DNA of 64,000 bases from Neobacillus jeddahensis (lineage in GTDB: Bacteria; Bacillota; Bacilli; Bacillales; Cytobacillaceae). Where the stretch lies: assembly GCF_000612625.1 (NCBI RefSeq), contig NZ_CCAS010000003.1:62001-126000 (forward strand), given 5' to 3'. The translations under genes were made by a program, and so were the position numbers. Below the pieces are notes generated by a model, which did not search any database, was not told where the DNA came from, and saw nothing but the letters and a program-made list of their open reading frames with translations. This document shows, in pieces, positions 35,438 through 44,411 of the stretch (the first letter of the stretch is position 1; each line of letters opens with the position of its first letter).

Positions 35438-36651
35438 CAGGCTAAATGTTTAGATAGTTTTGGGTGGCGATGAATTGAACCTAACAAAATGATTCCACTC
35501 AGGATTAATAAGGCACTCGTACTAATGAAAACGGCCGAGAAACCTAAATAACCAGAGATGAACCCTCCTAACATTGGGCCAATGATATTGCCAAAGAATC
35601 GTAAACTGGTATTGTAGCCAAGCACCTCTCCTTGCATGGCAATGGGGGCTTCTTGACGAATATAAGCAATTCGAACGGGAATAATCCCTCCAATTGTGAT
35701 CCCGAGAGCAAAGCGGATAATAACGAGCTGCCAAAGATTCGTGACAATTGCCCCGGGTAGATAAACAATTCCAGCTAAAAATAGCAGGATAACCAGAATT
35801 TTCGTATAGCCGTATTTATCGGCTATTTTCCCCCATGTTCTCGACATCAGTAAGTTGCCCAGACCAGCTGCAGAGAAGGCAATCCCAGAATAAAAAGCGA
35901 TATTAGCGGGCCCGTGTAGGTCACTAACAAATAAGGATAGAATCGGTTGAATACTAAAATGGGCAATTTGAACAAGAGCGGAAATGAGTAGGACCGTCAA
36001 TAGCACAGGGTTACGCAAAATATGTGTGATAACTTCTTTACTCGAATAATGTGTTTTGCTGCCTTTCTTTTCTTCGATAAGGAATTCTTTTGTCGCAAAG
36101 ACCAGCAGGGCAGAGACCAAGATGGAAATGGATGTCCATTTAAATGTAGTTGCATAGCCAAGAGAATCGGCGAGCAGTCCGCCAAGCATCGGCCCTAATA
36201 ACGAGCCTGTAATGCTGCCCGTTTGCAAGGTACCAAGTACACGGCCTGCAATCTCCTTGGGAGTTTGTGTCGAGATGAAGGCTTGTGACATCGGAATAAA
36301 CCCTGAGAAAAAGCCCATAAGAAAGCGCAGTAGTAATAACTGCCAGACTGAATGAACATGGCCCATCAGAAAAATCGATAAACCCATTCCAAATCCACAA
36401 ATAATCAGGATTTTTTTTCTACCGTAGCGGTCGCCGATCTTTCCCCAAATGGGTGAAAAGGCAAAGGCGGAGACAAAGGTTACTGCGAACGTGATTCCTG
36501 ACCAATGCTGGACGTACTTTTCGGAAAAATGGCCGAACGTCTCAATATACAATGAAATAAAGGGCATAACCATTGTCATGCTGCCAGCGACAAAGAAGTT
36601 GGCAAACCACATAATCCATACATTCCGCATTACACGTGCCTGTTGATTCAT
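35437..36651 (-). CDS. MFS multidrug-type efflux transporter
   Basis: 404 aa with 12 membrane segments. Motif A of the drug:H+ antiporter families is visible as GKIGDRYGRKKILI (about residue 70-83) and repeated in the second half as GKIADKYGYTKIL. SLLGPMLGGLLAD is consistent with motif C. The substrate is not shown; the closest known types are BltT/YitG-like multidrug pumps. No regulator lies next to it. Confidence 0.88.
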   Translation of the reverse strand: MNQQARVMRNVWIMWFANFFVAGSMTMVMPFISLYIETFGHFSEKYVQHWSGITFAVTFVSAFAFSPIWGKIGDRYGRKKILIICGFGMGLSIFLMGHVHSVWQLLLLRFLMGFFSGFIPMSQAFISTQTPKEIAGRVLGTLQTGSITGSLLGPMLGGLLADSLGYATTFKWTSISILVSALLVFATKEFLIEEKKGSKTHYSSKEVITHILRNPVLLTVLLISALVQIAHFSIQPILSLFVSDLHGPANIAFYSGIAFSAAGLGNLLMSRTWGKIADKYGYTKILVILLFLAGIVYLPGAIVTNLWQLVIIRFALGITIGGIIPVRIAYIRQEAPIAMQGEVLGYNTSLRFFGNIIGPMLGGFISGYLGFSAVFISTSALLILSGIILLGSIHRHPKLSKHLA

Positions 36652-36851
36652 GGTTTAAACACTTCTTTCTGTATTTATTTCGATTTCCTAAATATTATCA
36701 TAACGAACTATCACCGTAGTTTAAAGTAATTTTCCCTATAAATAAGGTGAATATTATCATTTTTTTTGATTCAGTTGTTTTGATTCTTTATTCTGTAAAG
36801 CTATGAAATAGATCGATGGTACAAAAAATAAATTTTTTTTAATTAAACTTA

Positions 36852-36880
36852 TTGAAATAAGAATTTTTTTTTCGTATAAT
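36852..36880 (+). promoter_or_regulatory. gntP promoter with G-W11-C operator-like site
   Basis: TTGAAA (36852-36857), a 17-nt spacer and TATAAT (36875-36880). The spacer contains GAATTTTTTTTTC (36861-36873), and the sequence TTTTCGTATAAT is identical to that in the gnd promoter. This shared element could be the operator for the neighbouring RpiR-type regulator. Confidence 0.7.
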
Positions 36881-36889
36881 TAGGTCAAT

Positions 36890-36927
36890 TGAAAGTGCTT
36901 TCATCGAAATTTTCGAAAACGTTTACT
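36890..36927. promoter_or_regulatory. two cre-like sites (CcpA) in the gntP leader
   Basis: TGAAAGTGCTTTCA (36890-36903) is a dyad one base from the ideal cre sequence, and CGAAAACGTTTACT (36914-36927) is a second match. Both lie just downstream of the predicted start site, the position for catabolite repression. CGAAATTTTCG between them could alternatively be an RpiR site. Confidence 0.6.
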
Positions 36928-36950
36928 ATTTTTAGAAGGGTGGCAGTTCT

Positions 36951-38282
36951 ATGGATGCCTATTTATTAATCATCACACTTCTCGCTATTGTTATTGTAAT
37001 TCTAGGAGTTTCATTGTTTAAGTGGCATGCGTTTATTAGCTTAACGGTAGCAGGATTGTTCTTAGCAATTATGTCCGGAATGGATTTAGATAAAATTGTC
37101 AGTGCTTATGAAACTGGGGTTGGCGGGGTTCTTGGCCACTTAGTCGGCATTTTGGCGTTAGGAACCATCTTAGGTAAGATGTTATCTGAGTCAGGTGCAG
37201 GCCTGCAAATTGCTAATTTCTTCGTAAAAGTGTTTGGGGAAAAGAAATTGCCTTGGGCGATGTTTTTCTCTGGCTTTGTTATCGGAATTCCTGTTTTCTT
37301 TGAAGTCGGGATCCTAATCTTATTACCATTAGTGATTTCTGTCCAAAAGGCAACGAAACAGAACATTTTATTGATTGCTTTACCTGCTGTCGCAGGGTTG
37401 TCAATCGTTCACGGTCTTGTTCCACCACATCCAGGCGCGATCGCAGCGATTGGAATTTATGGTGCGAACTTAGGTAAGGTTCTACTTTATTCCTTAATCA
37501 TTGCTATTCCAGCAGGAATCATTGGTGGACCATTGTTTGCAAAATGGATAAATAAACGCGTTGTTCCAACTGGGGAGCCAGAATTGGTAAAAGTTGAAGA
37601 TATTTCTGGCAAGAAATCAGTGCCAGGCGTTGGTATTTCTTTCTTAAGTATTTTGATGCCTGTTATTTTAATGGTATTAGGAACAGCGGCACCATATATG
37701 TCAGTTTCAAAAGGATTTGAGAAATTTCTATTGTTCTTAGGTAGCCCGATTGTCGCTTTATTAATTTCTTGTTTCTTTGCCTTCTTCTTCCTTGGTTTCC
37801 GTCAAGGGATGAATAAGGATACGATTAAGAAATTTACAGAAGAATGTATTTTACCGGTTGGTTCGATTGTGTTAATCATTGGAGCAGGAGGAGGATTTAA
37901 ACAAATTCTCATTGATAGTGGTGTGGGCAACACGATTGCCAATATGTCTGAAAATCTTTCACTTTCCCCACTTGTATTGGCTTTCTTAATTGCTGGCTTA
38001 ATCCGGGTGGCGACAGGGTCAGCAACAGTAGCATTAACAACGGCTGCAGGAATTGTGGCGCCAATCGTTGCCAATATGGCTGGAGTGAATCTTGAATTGC
38101 TAGTCATTGCAACTGGGGCAGGTTCATTAATGTTCTCACACGTCAATGATGCCGGTTTCTGGATGGTGAAAGAATATTTGGGACTCTCGATTCAAGAAAC
38201 CTTTAAAACATGGACGGTTCTGGAAACAATCTTATCGTTCATGGCATTCGCTGGTGCACTGATCTTAAACGTGTTCATTTAA
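36951..38282 (+). CDS. gntP: gluconate:H+ symporter, GntP family
   Basis: 443-aa permease with about 12-14 membrane segments. GntP family features include the GTILGKMLSESGAGLQIA segment, the IPVFFEVGILILLPLV stretch, and the PPHPGAIAA motif. Uptake of gluconate or a related sugar acid. Flanked by rpiR-type regulator, gnd and gntK, which supports gluconate. AGAAGGGTGG precedes the ATG. Strong promoter and two cre-like sites upstream suggest induction by substrate and repression by glucose. Confidence 0.93.
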   Translation: MDAYLLIITLLAIVIVILGVSLFKWHAFISLTVAGLFLAIMSGMDLDKIVSAYETGVGGVLGHLVGILALGTILGKMLSESGAGLQIANFFVKVFGEKKLPWAMFFSGFVIGIPVFFEVGILILLPLVISVQKATKQNILLIALPAVAGLSIVHGLVPPHPGAIAAIGIYGANLGKVLLYSLIIAIPAGIIGGPLFAKWINKRVVPTGEPELVKVEDISGKKSVPGVGISFLSILMPVILMVLGTAAPYMSVSKGFEKFLLFLGSPIVALLISCFFAFFFLGFRQGMNKDTIKKFTEECILPVGSIVLIIGAGGGFKQILIDSGVGNTIANMSENLSLSPLVLAFLIAGLIRVATGSATVALTTAAGIVAPIVANMAGVNLELLVIATGAGSLMFSHVNDAGFWMVKEYLGLSIQETFKTWTVLETILSFMAFAGALILNVFI

Positions 38283-38320
38283 ATGGAATGATGGTAGCTT
38301 ATAACAGCTATATTTAATAG

Positions 38321-38353
38321 AAAATGAGGATGGCCATCGCCATCCTCATTTTT
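38321..38353. terminator. bidirectional terminator between gntP and the regulator
   Basis: The AAAATGAGGATGGC / GCCATCCTCATTTT stem with a four-nt loop has A/T tracts on both sides and serves converging genes. Confidence 0.88.
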
Positions 38354-38386
38354 CTGTATCATTTGTGTAATGATGGTGAAGATTTT

Positions 38387-39232
38387 TTACATTCGTGTTT
38401 CTGCAATCGCCTCTCGTACCTTTTCAAGTGAATGCTTTGCCTTTTCATTGTTTAACATCATGATATTGACATAAAGAGCATCGATTAAGCTCAATTGGGC
38501 TATTCTTGATGATAGTGCTTCTGAGCGATATTCGGTCTCTTCTGAACTTGTATAGAGAGCCACGTCTGCTAACTGACAAAGTGGAGATTTAGGATAGCCG
38601 GTAATGCCAATAGTTTTCGCTCCATTTTTCTTAGCAGTTTTTAAGATATTAAGAGTGTCTTTATTTGTCCCAGAATGGGAGATGACCACTGCGATATCTT
38701 GAGACCCGAGTTGCGATGCCGACATGAGCTGAAAATGAGAATCGATAAATGCGAACGCTTTAATTCCGGTACGCACAAATTTATGAAAAGCATCCATGGC
38801 CACAACACTGGATCCGCCTGTTCCATAAAACTCTACCCGGTTTGCGTGCATGAGTAGCTCGACTGCTGTTTGCATCGAAGCGCCATCAAGAATTTGTAGT
38901 GTGTTCTCCAGTGTTCTAATATTGGATTTAAATATTTTCTCTGTCACTGTTTTTTCATTATCATTTTCGCTTATCTCTTCATGGATTTGCTGAATGGGTT
39001 CGATTATTTCAGAAGCCAAGGCAATTTTCATCGCTTGATAACCCTTGAAGCCGATCCGTTTACAGAAGCGAAAAACAGTAGCGTCCGCTATTTTAAGATC
39101 TTCCGCTATTTCATTGATAGTGCTATGAATAATTTTTTCAGGATTGTTCATGATATAGTCGGCGACCTTTTTTTCTTTTTCACTCAGTCTTGCGTAATAG
39201 GATCGTATTTTTCCTAAACAATTTTGCGCCAT
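38387..39232 (-). CDS. RpiR-family transcriptional regulator of gluconate genes
   Basis: 281 aa. N-terminal HTH_6 domain (SEKEKKVADYIMNN, then EIAEDLKIADATVFRFCKRIGFKGYQ) and a C-terminal SIS phosphosugar-binding domain (RVEFYGTGGSSVVA, VVISHSGTNKDT). Such proteins sense phosphosugars; here 6-phosphogluconate is a plausible ligand (inference). It is divergent from gnd, so the 150-bp gap holds both promoters. It replaces the GntR-family repressor of the B. subtilis gnt operon. Confidence 0.9.
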   Translation of the reverse strand: MAQNCLGKIRSYYARLSEKEKKVADYIMNNPEKIIHSTINEIAEDLKIADATVFRFCKRIGFKGYQAMKIALASEIIEPIQQIHEEISENDNEKTVTEKIFKSNIRTLENTLQILDGASMQTAVELLMHANRVEFYGTGGSSVVAMDAFHKFVRTGIKAFAFIDSHFQLMSASQLGSQDIAVVISHSGTNKDTLNILKTAKKNGAKTIGITGYPKSPLCQLADVALYTSSEETEYRSEALSSRIAQLSLIDALYVNIMMLNNEKAKHSLEKVREAIAETRM

Positions 39233-39314
39233 TTGAATAGTGTCCTCTCTATGTAAACTCTTACATTTAGTATACCATGAAAGGCGAAGTGAAAAAATAT
39301 TTTTTATTCAGTGT

Positions 39315-39343
39315 TTGATTTAAGAAAAAAATTTTCGTATAAT
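39315..39343 (+). promoter_or_regulatory. gnd promoter with operator-like site
   Basis: TTGATT (39315-39320), a 17-nt spacer and TATAAT (39338-39343). The spacer holds GAAAAAAATTTTC (39324-39336), matching the G-W11-C element of the gntP and gntK upstream regions. Confidence 0.7.
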
Positions 39344-39381
39344 AGAAATATAATGAAATATTATTTCGGAGGCGTATTTGC

Positions 39382-40278
39382 ATGCAGATTGGTTTAATTG
39401 GCTTAGGAAAAATGGGTTATAATTTATCCCTTAATTTAATGGATCAAAAACATCAAGTGGTTGCATTTGATGTTAATAAAGAAGCAGTTGAAAAAATAAG
39501 TCAGGATGGGGCAATTGGAGCACATTCTATTTCCGAACTTGTAAACAAACTTTCCAGCCCACGAGTGGTCTGGATGATGGTTCCCGCTGGGAATATAACT
39601 GAACAAGTCATAGACGAACTTAAAGGGTTACTAGAGGCTGGCGATATTGTCATTGATGGAGGAAACTCACATTATAAAGATTCGATTCGGAGAGGGAAAG
39701 AACTAGCGGAAAATGGGATTCATTTCTTTGATGCAGGGACTAGCGGTGGTATGGCTGGAGCTAGAGAAGGTGCCTGCATGATGATCGGCGGGGAAAAAGA
39801 AATTTTTGAATATATTGAGCCTGTTTTCCGAGATATTAGTGTGGAAAATGGCTATCTATACGCAGGTAAGAGCGGAAGTGGTCATTTCTTGAAGATGATT
39901 CACAATGGCGTCGAATATGGCATGATGCAAGCTATTGCAGAAGGGTTTGAAGTGTTAGAGAAAAGTGAGTTTGACTATGACTATGAAAAAGTGGCACGTG
40001 TCTGGAATAACGGCTCCGTGATCCGCTCATGGTTAATGGAACTAACGGAAAATGCCTTTTCAAAGGATGCGAAGCTTGATTCCATTAAAGGGGTTATGCA
40101 TTCGTCTGGTGAAGGAAAATGGACGGTAGAAACGGCACTTGAACTCCAAGCAGCGATTCCAGTGACGACATTGGCATTGATGATGCGATATCGTTCCCTT
40201 GAAGATGATACTTTCACTGGAAAAGTAGTTGCCGCATTAAGAAACGAATTTGGCGGACACGCCGTAGAGAGTAAATAA
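39382..40278 (+). CDS. gnd: 6-phosphogluconate dehydrogenase, decarboxylating, short form
   Basis: 298-aa short-chain-length (YqeC-type) enzyme that converts 6-phosphogluconate to ribulose-5-phosphate and CO2; the long form is ~470 aa. Rossmann motif GLIGLGKMGYNLSLNL, substrate-binding DGGNSHYKDS and DAGTSGGMAGAREG, and the catalytic lysine in HFLKMIHNGVEYGMM. The short form is often NAD+-preferring. It is divergent from the RpiR gene and lies between transport and kinase genes. RBS TCGGAGG. Confidence 0.93.
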   Translation: MQIGLIGLGKMGYNLSLNLMDQKHQVVAFDVNKEAVEKISQDGAIGAHSISELVNKLSSPRVVWMMVPAGNITEQVIDELKGLLEAGDIVIDGGNSHYKDSIRRGKELAENGIHFFDAGTSGGMAGAREGACMMIGGEKEIFEYIEPVFRDISVENGYLYAGKSGSGHFLKMIHNGVEYGMMQAIAEGFEVLEKSEFDYDYEKVARVWNNGSVIRSWLMELTENAFSKDAKLDSIKGVMHSSGEGKWTVETALELQAAIPVTTLALMMRYRSLEDDTFTGKVVAALRNEFGGHAVESK

Positions 40279-40284
40279 TACAGA

Positions 40285-40325
40285 AAAACAAGCATTCGAG
40301 CAATATGCCGAATGCTTGTTTTTTA
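40285..40325. terminator. terminator after gnd
   Basis: The AAACAAGCATTCG / CGAATGCTTGTTT stem with a ten-nt loop is followed by T-rich sequence. Confidence 0.88.
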
Positions 40326-40341
40326 TTTTAAAGATAAGAAT

Positions 40342-40360
40342 GCGCCTTACGCTTTTCTTT
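40342..40360. repeat. dispersed GCGCCTT-type repeat
   Basis: GCGCCTTACGCTTTTCTTT, immediately after a terminator and AAGATAAG. It is nearly identical to the core at 63258-63277 (GCGCCTTGCGCTTTTCTTTT), which is also preceded by a terminator and AAGATAAG. Confidence 0.5.
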
Positions 40361-41905
40361 TTATTTCACCCATTTTTGCTGAAAGCTGGTAATTGCTCCG
40401 TATTCTTGTTCCAATAAACGAGAGACACGGATATAAATAGGCGTAATTTCTTCATAAATTTCAACATTCTTTTCAATTGGTTGATGGGCATGGGTTGAAC
40501 CAACCAATGTTGACATAATCGAGAAATCCTCAATTTCCCCTAAAGCATACATACCAAGCACAATGGCCCCTAAGCACGAGCTTTCAAAACTTTCGGGCAC
40601 AACCACCTCTTGATTAAATATATCCGCCATCATTTGCCGCCATAATTCAGATCTGGCAAAGCCGCCGGTCGCTTGAATTTTCGTTGGGACCCCAATCATT
40701 TCTTGTAGGGCCAGTAAAACGGAATAAAGGTTTAAGATAACACCTTCAAGAACGGCACGAATCATATGCTCGCGCTTATGATGGAGCCCAAGACCAAAGA
40801 ATGATCCTCTGGCATTAGCATTCCAAAGTGGTGCACGTTCACCGGCTAAGTATGGATGGAAGATGAGGCCGTCAGCCCCTGGTGCCACCCTAGAAGCAAT
40901 TTTCGTCAATACTTCATAAGGGTCGATACCAAGTCGTTTTGCCGTTTCAACCTCGGATGAGGCCAGTTCATCGCGTACCCAGCGGAAGGTCATCCCACCA
41001 TTATTCACAGGCCCACCAACAACCCAGTGTTTATCTGTTAAGGCGTAGCAAAAAATTCTCCCCTTTGGATCGGTGACAGGATGATCTGTAACAGTCCTGA
41101 TGGCACCGCTTGTCCCAATCGTGACGGCAACAACCCCAGGGTCAATCGCATTTACACCAAGATTAGAGAGTACGCCATCACTAGCACCGACAACAAAGGG
41201 AGTTTCGGCTAGTAACCCAAGTATGGAGGCATATTCCTCCTTTAAGTCGGTTAAATAATAGGTGGTTGGTACTGGTTCGGCCAGCATGTCACATGTGATT
41301 CCAGCGACATTTAGAGCCTCTAAGTCCCAAGCTAAATCCTCTAAATTAAAGAGACCTGTTGCTGAAGCAATCGAATAATCAACAACATATCTGCCAAATA
41401 GTTTAAAGAAAATGTATTCCTTGATGCCGATGAATTTACTCGTTTTCTCAAAAAGTTCGGGTTCATCATGGCGAAGCCAAGTAATTTTAGCGAGTGGTGA
41501 CATGGGATGAATCGGTGTCCCTGTTCTTCGATAGATGGCGAGACCGTTCAATTCATTTTTTATAGTCTCTGCCCAAGTAGTTGCACGGCTGTCAGCCCAA
41601 GTGATGCAGCGAGTAAGCGGTTTATCACTTTCGCTCATAGCAATGACACTGTGCATAGCAGAGCTAAATGAAACAAGTTTAAGATTTTTTGAATCAATTT
41701 CACCCTTTTGAATCGCCACTTTCATGGTTTCGATGACGGCGCGGAATATTTCATCGGGATCCTGCTCAGCAATGGAAGGGGCAGGGCTAAATAATGGATA
41801 TTCAACATGATGCATGCTGATGACGGTTCCATTTTCTCCAAAAAGAACTGATTTTGTACTAGTGGTACCGATGTCAACGCCAAGGTAGTAGGATTGTTTC
41901 ACCAT
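40361..41905 (-). CDS. gntK: gluconokinase, FGGY family
   Basis: 514 aa (B. subtilis GntK is 513). It phosphorylates gluconate to 6-phosphogluconate. The N-terminal phosphate motif YYLGVDIGTTSTKSVLFG, FSSAMHSVIAM, and the second ATPase half GVVAVTIGTSGAIR and ATGGFARSELWRQMMADIF are clear. Start ATG at 41905 has AAGGAGAT seven bases upstream; the longer frame to 41926 begins inside that ribosome site. It converges with gnd rather than forming the B. subtilis gntRKPZ operon. Confidence 0.93.
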   Translation of the reverse strand: MVKQSYYLGVDIGTTSTKSVLFGENGTVISMHHVEYPLFSPAPSIAEQDPDEIFRAVIETMKVAIQKGEIDSKNLKLVSFSSAMHSVIAMSESDKPLTRCITWADSRATTWAETIKNELNGLAIYRRTGTPIHPMSPLAKITWLRHDEPELFEKTSKFIGIKEYIFFKLFGRYVVDYSIASATGLFNLEDLAWDLEALNVAGITCDMLAEPVPTTYYLTDLKEEYASILGLLAETPFVVGASDGVLSNLGVNAIDPGVVAVTIGTSGAIRTVTDHPVTDPKGRIFCYALTDKHWVVGGPVNNGGMTFRWVRDELASSEVETAKRLGIDPYEVLTKIASRVAPGADGLIFHPYLAGERAPLWNANARGSFFGLGLHHKREHMIRAVLEGVILNLYSVLLALQEMIGVPTKIQATGGFARSELWRQMMADIFNQEVVVPESFESSCLGAIVLGMYALGEIEDFSIMSTLVGSTHAHQPIEKNVEIYEEITPIYIRVSRLLEQEYGAITSFQQKWVK

Positions 41906-41989
41906 TTTGTTTATCTCCTTCTTCATGAGTTCATTCTCGAAGTCCTGTTACAGGGAGTAAAAAAAAATTCTTCTAATATGACTTAACGA

Positions 41990-42002
41990 GAAAAAATTTT
42001 TC
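41990..42002. promoter_or_regulatory. operator-like G-W11-C site upstream of gntK
   Basis: GAAAAAATTTTTC is a near-perfect dyad of the same 13-nt form as in the gntP and gnd promoters. It lies about 85 nt before the gntK start. The rest of the gap to 42210 holds a small CATCC/GGATG hairpin near 42090-42105 and a perfect 12-nt palindrome TTACATATGTAA at 42178-42189 before the next gene. Confidence 0.55.
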
Positions 42003-42210
42003 ATATATTATTATTGTACCGAAATACTCATAGCTTTGAAACTTTTTTCCTTAAAAGATTTTATTAAAAAACAGGTGAGGGCGAGTTTTAAGTGCCGGCA
42101 TCCATAATCGGATGGACAAACGCGATTATCATTTTGAGAAACAATTGCTTATCAGCCTGGTTATGATTTAAACTATGTTACATATGTAAAAATAAACTGG
42201 TGGGAAATAG

Positions 42211-42972
42211 ATGGAACATGAAGTAGAACAAACTTACGATATTATGGAAGTATGCTTACTTGCAGGCAAAATTATGCTTCAAAGCGGCGGGGAAACGTAC
42301 CGAGTGGAAGATACAATGATGCGGATTGCTGCATCTTATGGAATAGAAAAAACACATAGCTATGTCACCCCTACTGGCATTATTTTCTCGGCCGAAGGGA
42401 CAGAACCGACGAAAACGAAGCTGATTAGAATCTCGGAACGGTCAACAGACTTGAAGAAGGTCGCCATGGTCAATAGCGTTTCGCGAAGGATAAGCAGTGG
42501 AGAAGTCAGTATGGAGCAAGCATTAACGCAATTAAAGGAAATCGATGCCCTCAATGTCACATTCCCTTTGCGGATTCAGGTGGCTGCGGCAGCTCTTGCT
42601 AGCGGCTGTTTTATGATTATGTTTAATGGCGAGTGGAATGATTTTATCCCAGCCGTTATTTCTGGCGGGGCAGGCTATTATGGCTTTGTCCACTTTCATC
42701 GTTTTGTCCCGATTAAGTTTTTTTCGGAGTTTTTGGCCTCATTTGTGATCGGATTACTATCCTTGGTATTTGTGCAAATGGGTGTGGGCCATCAATTAGA
42801 TAAGATTATTATTGGTTCCGTTATGACGCTAGTTCCGGGCCTCTTAGTGACAAATGCGATCAGAGATTTAATGGCTGGACATTTAGTCTCGGGACTGTCA
42901 AAAGGAGCAGAAGCGTTTCTGACGGCGTTTGCCATCGGCGCTGGTATTGCTGTGGTATTATCATTTTTGTGA
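42211..42972 (+). CDS. threonine/serine exporter, N-terminal (ThrE/YjjP-like) subunit
   Basis: 253 aa. A cytoplasmic part (residues 1-125) contains LAGKIMLQSGGETYRVEDTMMRIA, the DUF1212/ThrE hallmark, followed by about five membrane helices. In Corynebacterium the two halves are fused in ThrE; here they are separate genes, as in YjjP/YjjB. It probably exports small hydroxy amino acids or another small solute (family inference). It lies 19 nt upstream of the second half. RBS GGTGGG. Confidence 0.88.
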   Translation: MEHEVEQTYDIMEVCLLAGKIMLQSGGETYRVEDTMMRIAASYGIEKTHSYVTPTGIIFSAEGTEPTKTKLIRISERSTDLKKVAMVNSVSRRISSGEVSMEQALTQLKEIDALNVTFPLRIQVAAAALASGCFMIMFNGEWNDFIPAVISGGAGYYGFVHFHRFVPIKFFSEFLASFVIGLLSLVFVQMGVGHQLDKIIIGSVMTLVPGLLVTNAIRDLMAGHLVSGLSKGAEAFLTAFAIGAGIAVVLSFL

Positions 42973-42991
42973 TGGTGGAGGTAAATAGGAT

Positions 42992-43450
42992 ATGACAATT
43001 CTGTCACAATTAATAACAAGCTTCTTTGCAACAGGGGCCTTTGGGATCATATTTAATGCACCGAAAGAATCTTTAGTCAAATGCGGATTGATCGGCATGG
43101 GTGGCTGGTTAATTTATTATCTACTTGAAGACTATTTAGATAATCCGATTGTGGCAACATTGGCCGCGACGATTTTCATTGCCGTACTCAGTCAGGAATT
43201 GGCTAAATTTTACAAAACGCCTGTAATCATCTTTAGTGTAGCCGGAATTATTCCGCTTGTACCAGGGGGACTCGCTTATGATGCGATGCGGAACTTTGTT
43301 GAAAATGATTACAATTCTGCCATCGCATTAGCTGCCAAAGTTCTGATGCTCGCTGGGTCTATTGCTTTCGGGTTAGTATTTTCAGAGGTAATTAATCAGG
43401 TGGTTCGGAAAATAAATCAACATAAGATAAGACTGAAAAATCCCCTTTGA
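42992..43450 (+). CDS. threonine/serine exporter, C-terminal (YjjB-like) subunit
   Basis: 152 aa, four to five membrane helices, ThrE_2 type. ATGAFGIIFNAPKESLVKCGLIG and FSVAGIIPLVPGGLAYDAM match the YjjB family. It forms the exporter with the preceding gene. GGAGG lies about ten bases before the ATG. Its 3' end overlaps the terminator stem. Confidence 0.88.
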   Translation: MTILSQLITSFFATGAFGIIFNAPKESLVKCGLIGMGGWLIYYLLEDYLDNPIVATLAATIFIAVLSQELAKFYKTPVIIFSVAGIIPLVPGGLAYDAMRNFVENDYNSAIALAAKVLMLAGSIAFGLVFSEVINQVVRKINQHKIRLKNPL

Positions 43451-43475
43451 GTGTGAATCTTAAAGGGGGTTTTTC
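43438..43475 (+). terminator. terminator of the split ThrE operon
   Basis: The AATCCCCTTT / AAAGGGGGTT stem is followed by T5; its 5' arm includes the last codons and stop of the second gene. Confidence 0.8.
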
Positions 43476-43615
43476 TTAAGGATAAATTAAGGAAAAGCAG
43501 TTAACCTGTCATTTGGAAAGATCTTACCTTTATTCTAATGCAATTATTTGATATGTTTAGTTAGTCTTATTAAAGTAATGAACAAAGTATATAGTAAGGA
43601 ATGATCCTATCAAAT

Positions 43616-44374
43616 ATGAAGAAACTTATCCTAACGATTATTATTTTATTACTAACCATTTTTAGTGCAAAGGCATTTGCTGGAGTAATCTCTAATCACC
43701 AGTCATTGGATCAAGTAATAGATTCAGCTAAGGTAAAAACACGTGATATTTTACTCGAGTCAAAAGAAGCTCCTAGTGCACCGAAAATACCGGATAGCAT
43801 TCAATTAGATGTACCCCTACTCAATCAGATGGATCAGCCCAAGCTATATAATGGCTGTGAGGTAACGAGTCTAGCAATGATGCTAAATTTTCATGGAGTT
43901 GAGGTCACAAAGAACGAGTTAGCAAATAATATTAAAACGGTCCCGTTAACGTATAATAACGGTCAAAAAGGGAATCCCCATACTGGGTTTGTCGGGGACA
44001 TGGTGAACGGGCCAGGTCTTGGTGTTTATAACGAACCTGTACTTGAATTAGCGCAAAAATACGTTGGTGATAAAGCCGTTAATTTAACGAATCGCTCCTT
44101 TTCTGAAGTTTTAGAAAAGGTTGGTCAAGGGCTACCTGTTTGGATTATTACAACGACCACATTTGCGCCTGTCTCCGCTTTTGAAACATGGGATACACCG
44201 CAAGGGCAGATTGACATCACCTTTAGTGAACATAGTGTTGTGATTACCGGCTATGACGCCAACTATATTTATATTAATGATCCATATGGTACAAAAAATA
44301 AAAAATTGGATCGAGAGAATTTTACCAAAGCGTGGGAACAAATGGGTAAGCAAGCAATTGTGATAGAAAAATAA
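43616..44374 (+). CDS. secreted C39-like cysteine protease family protein
   Basis: 252 aa with a signal peptide (MKKLILTIIILLLTIFSA...). Mature domain of the C39_2 type (YvpB-like): catalytic cysteine in NGCEVTSLAMMLNFHG, histidine in FSEHSVVITGYD, aspartate in YINDPYGTKN. Substrate unknown. The start is uncertain: an AAGGA sequence abuts an ATG at 43601 five codons upstream and is 15 nt from the ATG at 43616, so neither has ideal spacing. Monocistronic. Confidence 0.83.
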   Translation: MKKLILTIIILLLTIFSAKAFAGVISNHQSLDQVIDSAKVKTRDILLESKEAPSAPKIPDSIQLDVPLLNQMDQPKLYNGCEVTSLAMMLNFHGVEVTKNELANNIKTVPLTYNNGQKGNPHTGFVGDMVNGPGLGVYNEPVLELAQKYVGDKAVNLTNRSFSEVLEKVGQGLPVWIITTTTFAPVSAFETWDTPQGQIDITFSEHSVVITGYDANYIYINDPYGTKNKKLDRENFTKAWEQMGKQAIVIEK

Positions 44375-44411
44375 AGAATGGCCTGGTGCTTATTCCAGGC
44401 CATTCTTTGTA
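44374..44411 (+). terminator. terminator after the C39-like gene
   Basis: The AAGAATGGCCTGG / CCAGGCCATTCTT stem with an eight-nt loop ends in a T-rich tail. Confidence 0.88.

Noticed and set aside
42178-42189. Perfect palindrome TTACATATGTAA before the ThrE-like operon as an operator
   Set aside because: A/T-rich 12-nt palindromes arise easily by chance and no second copy or neighbouring regulator supports it.
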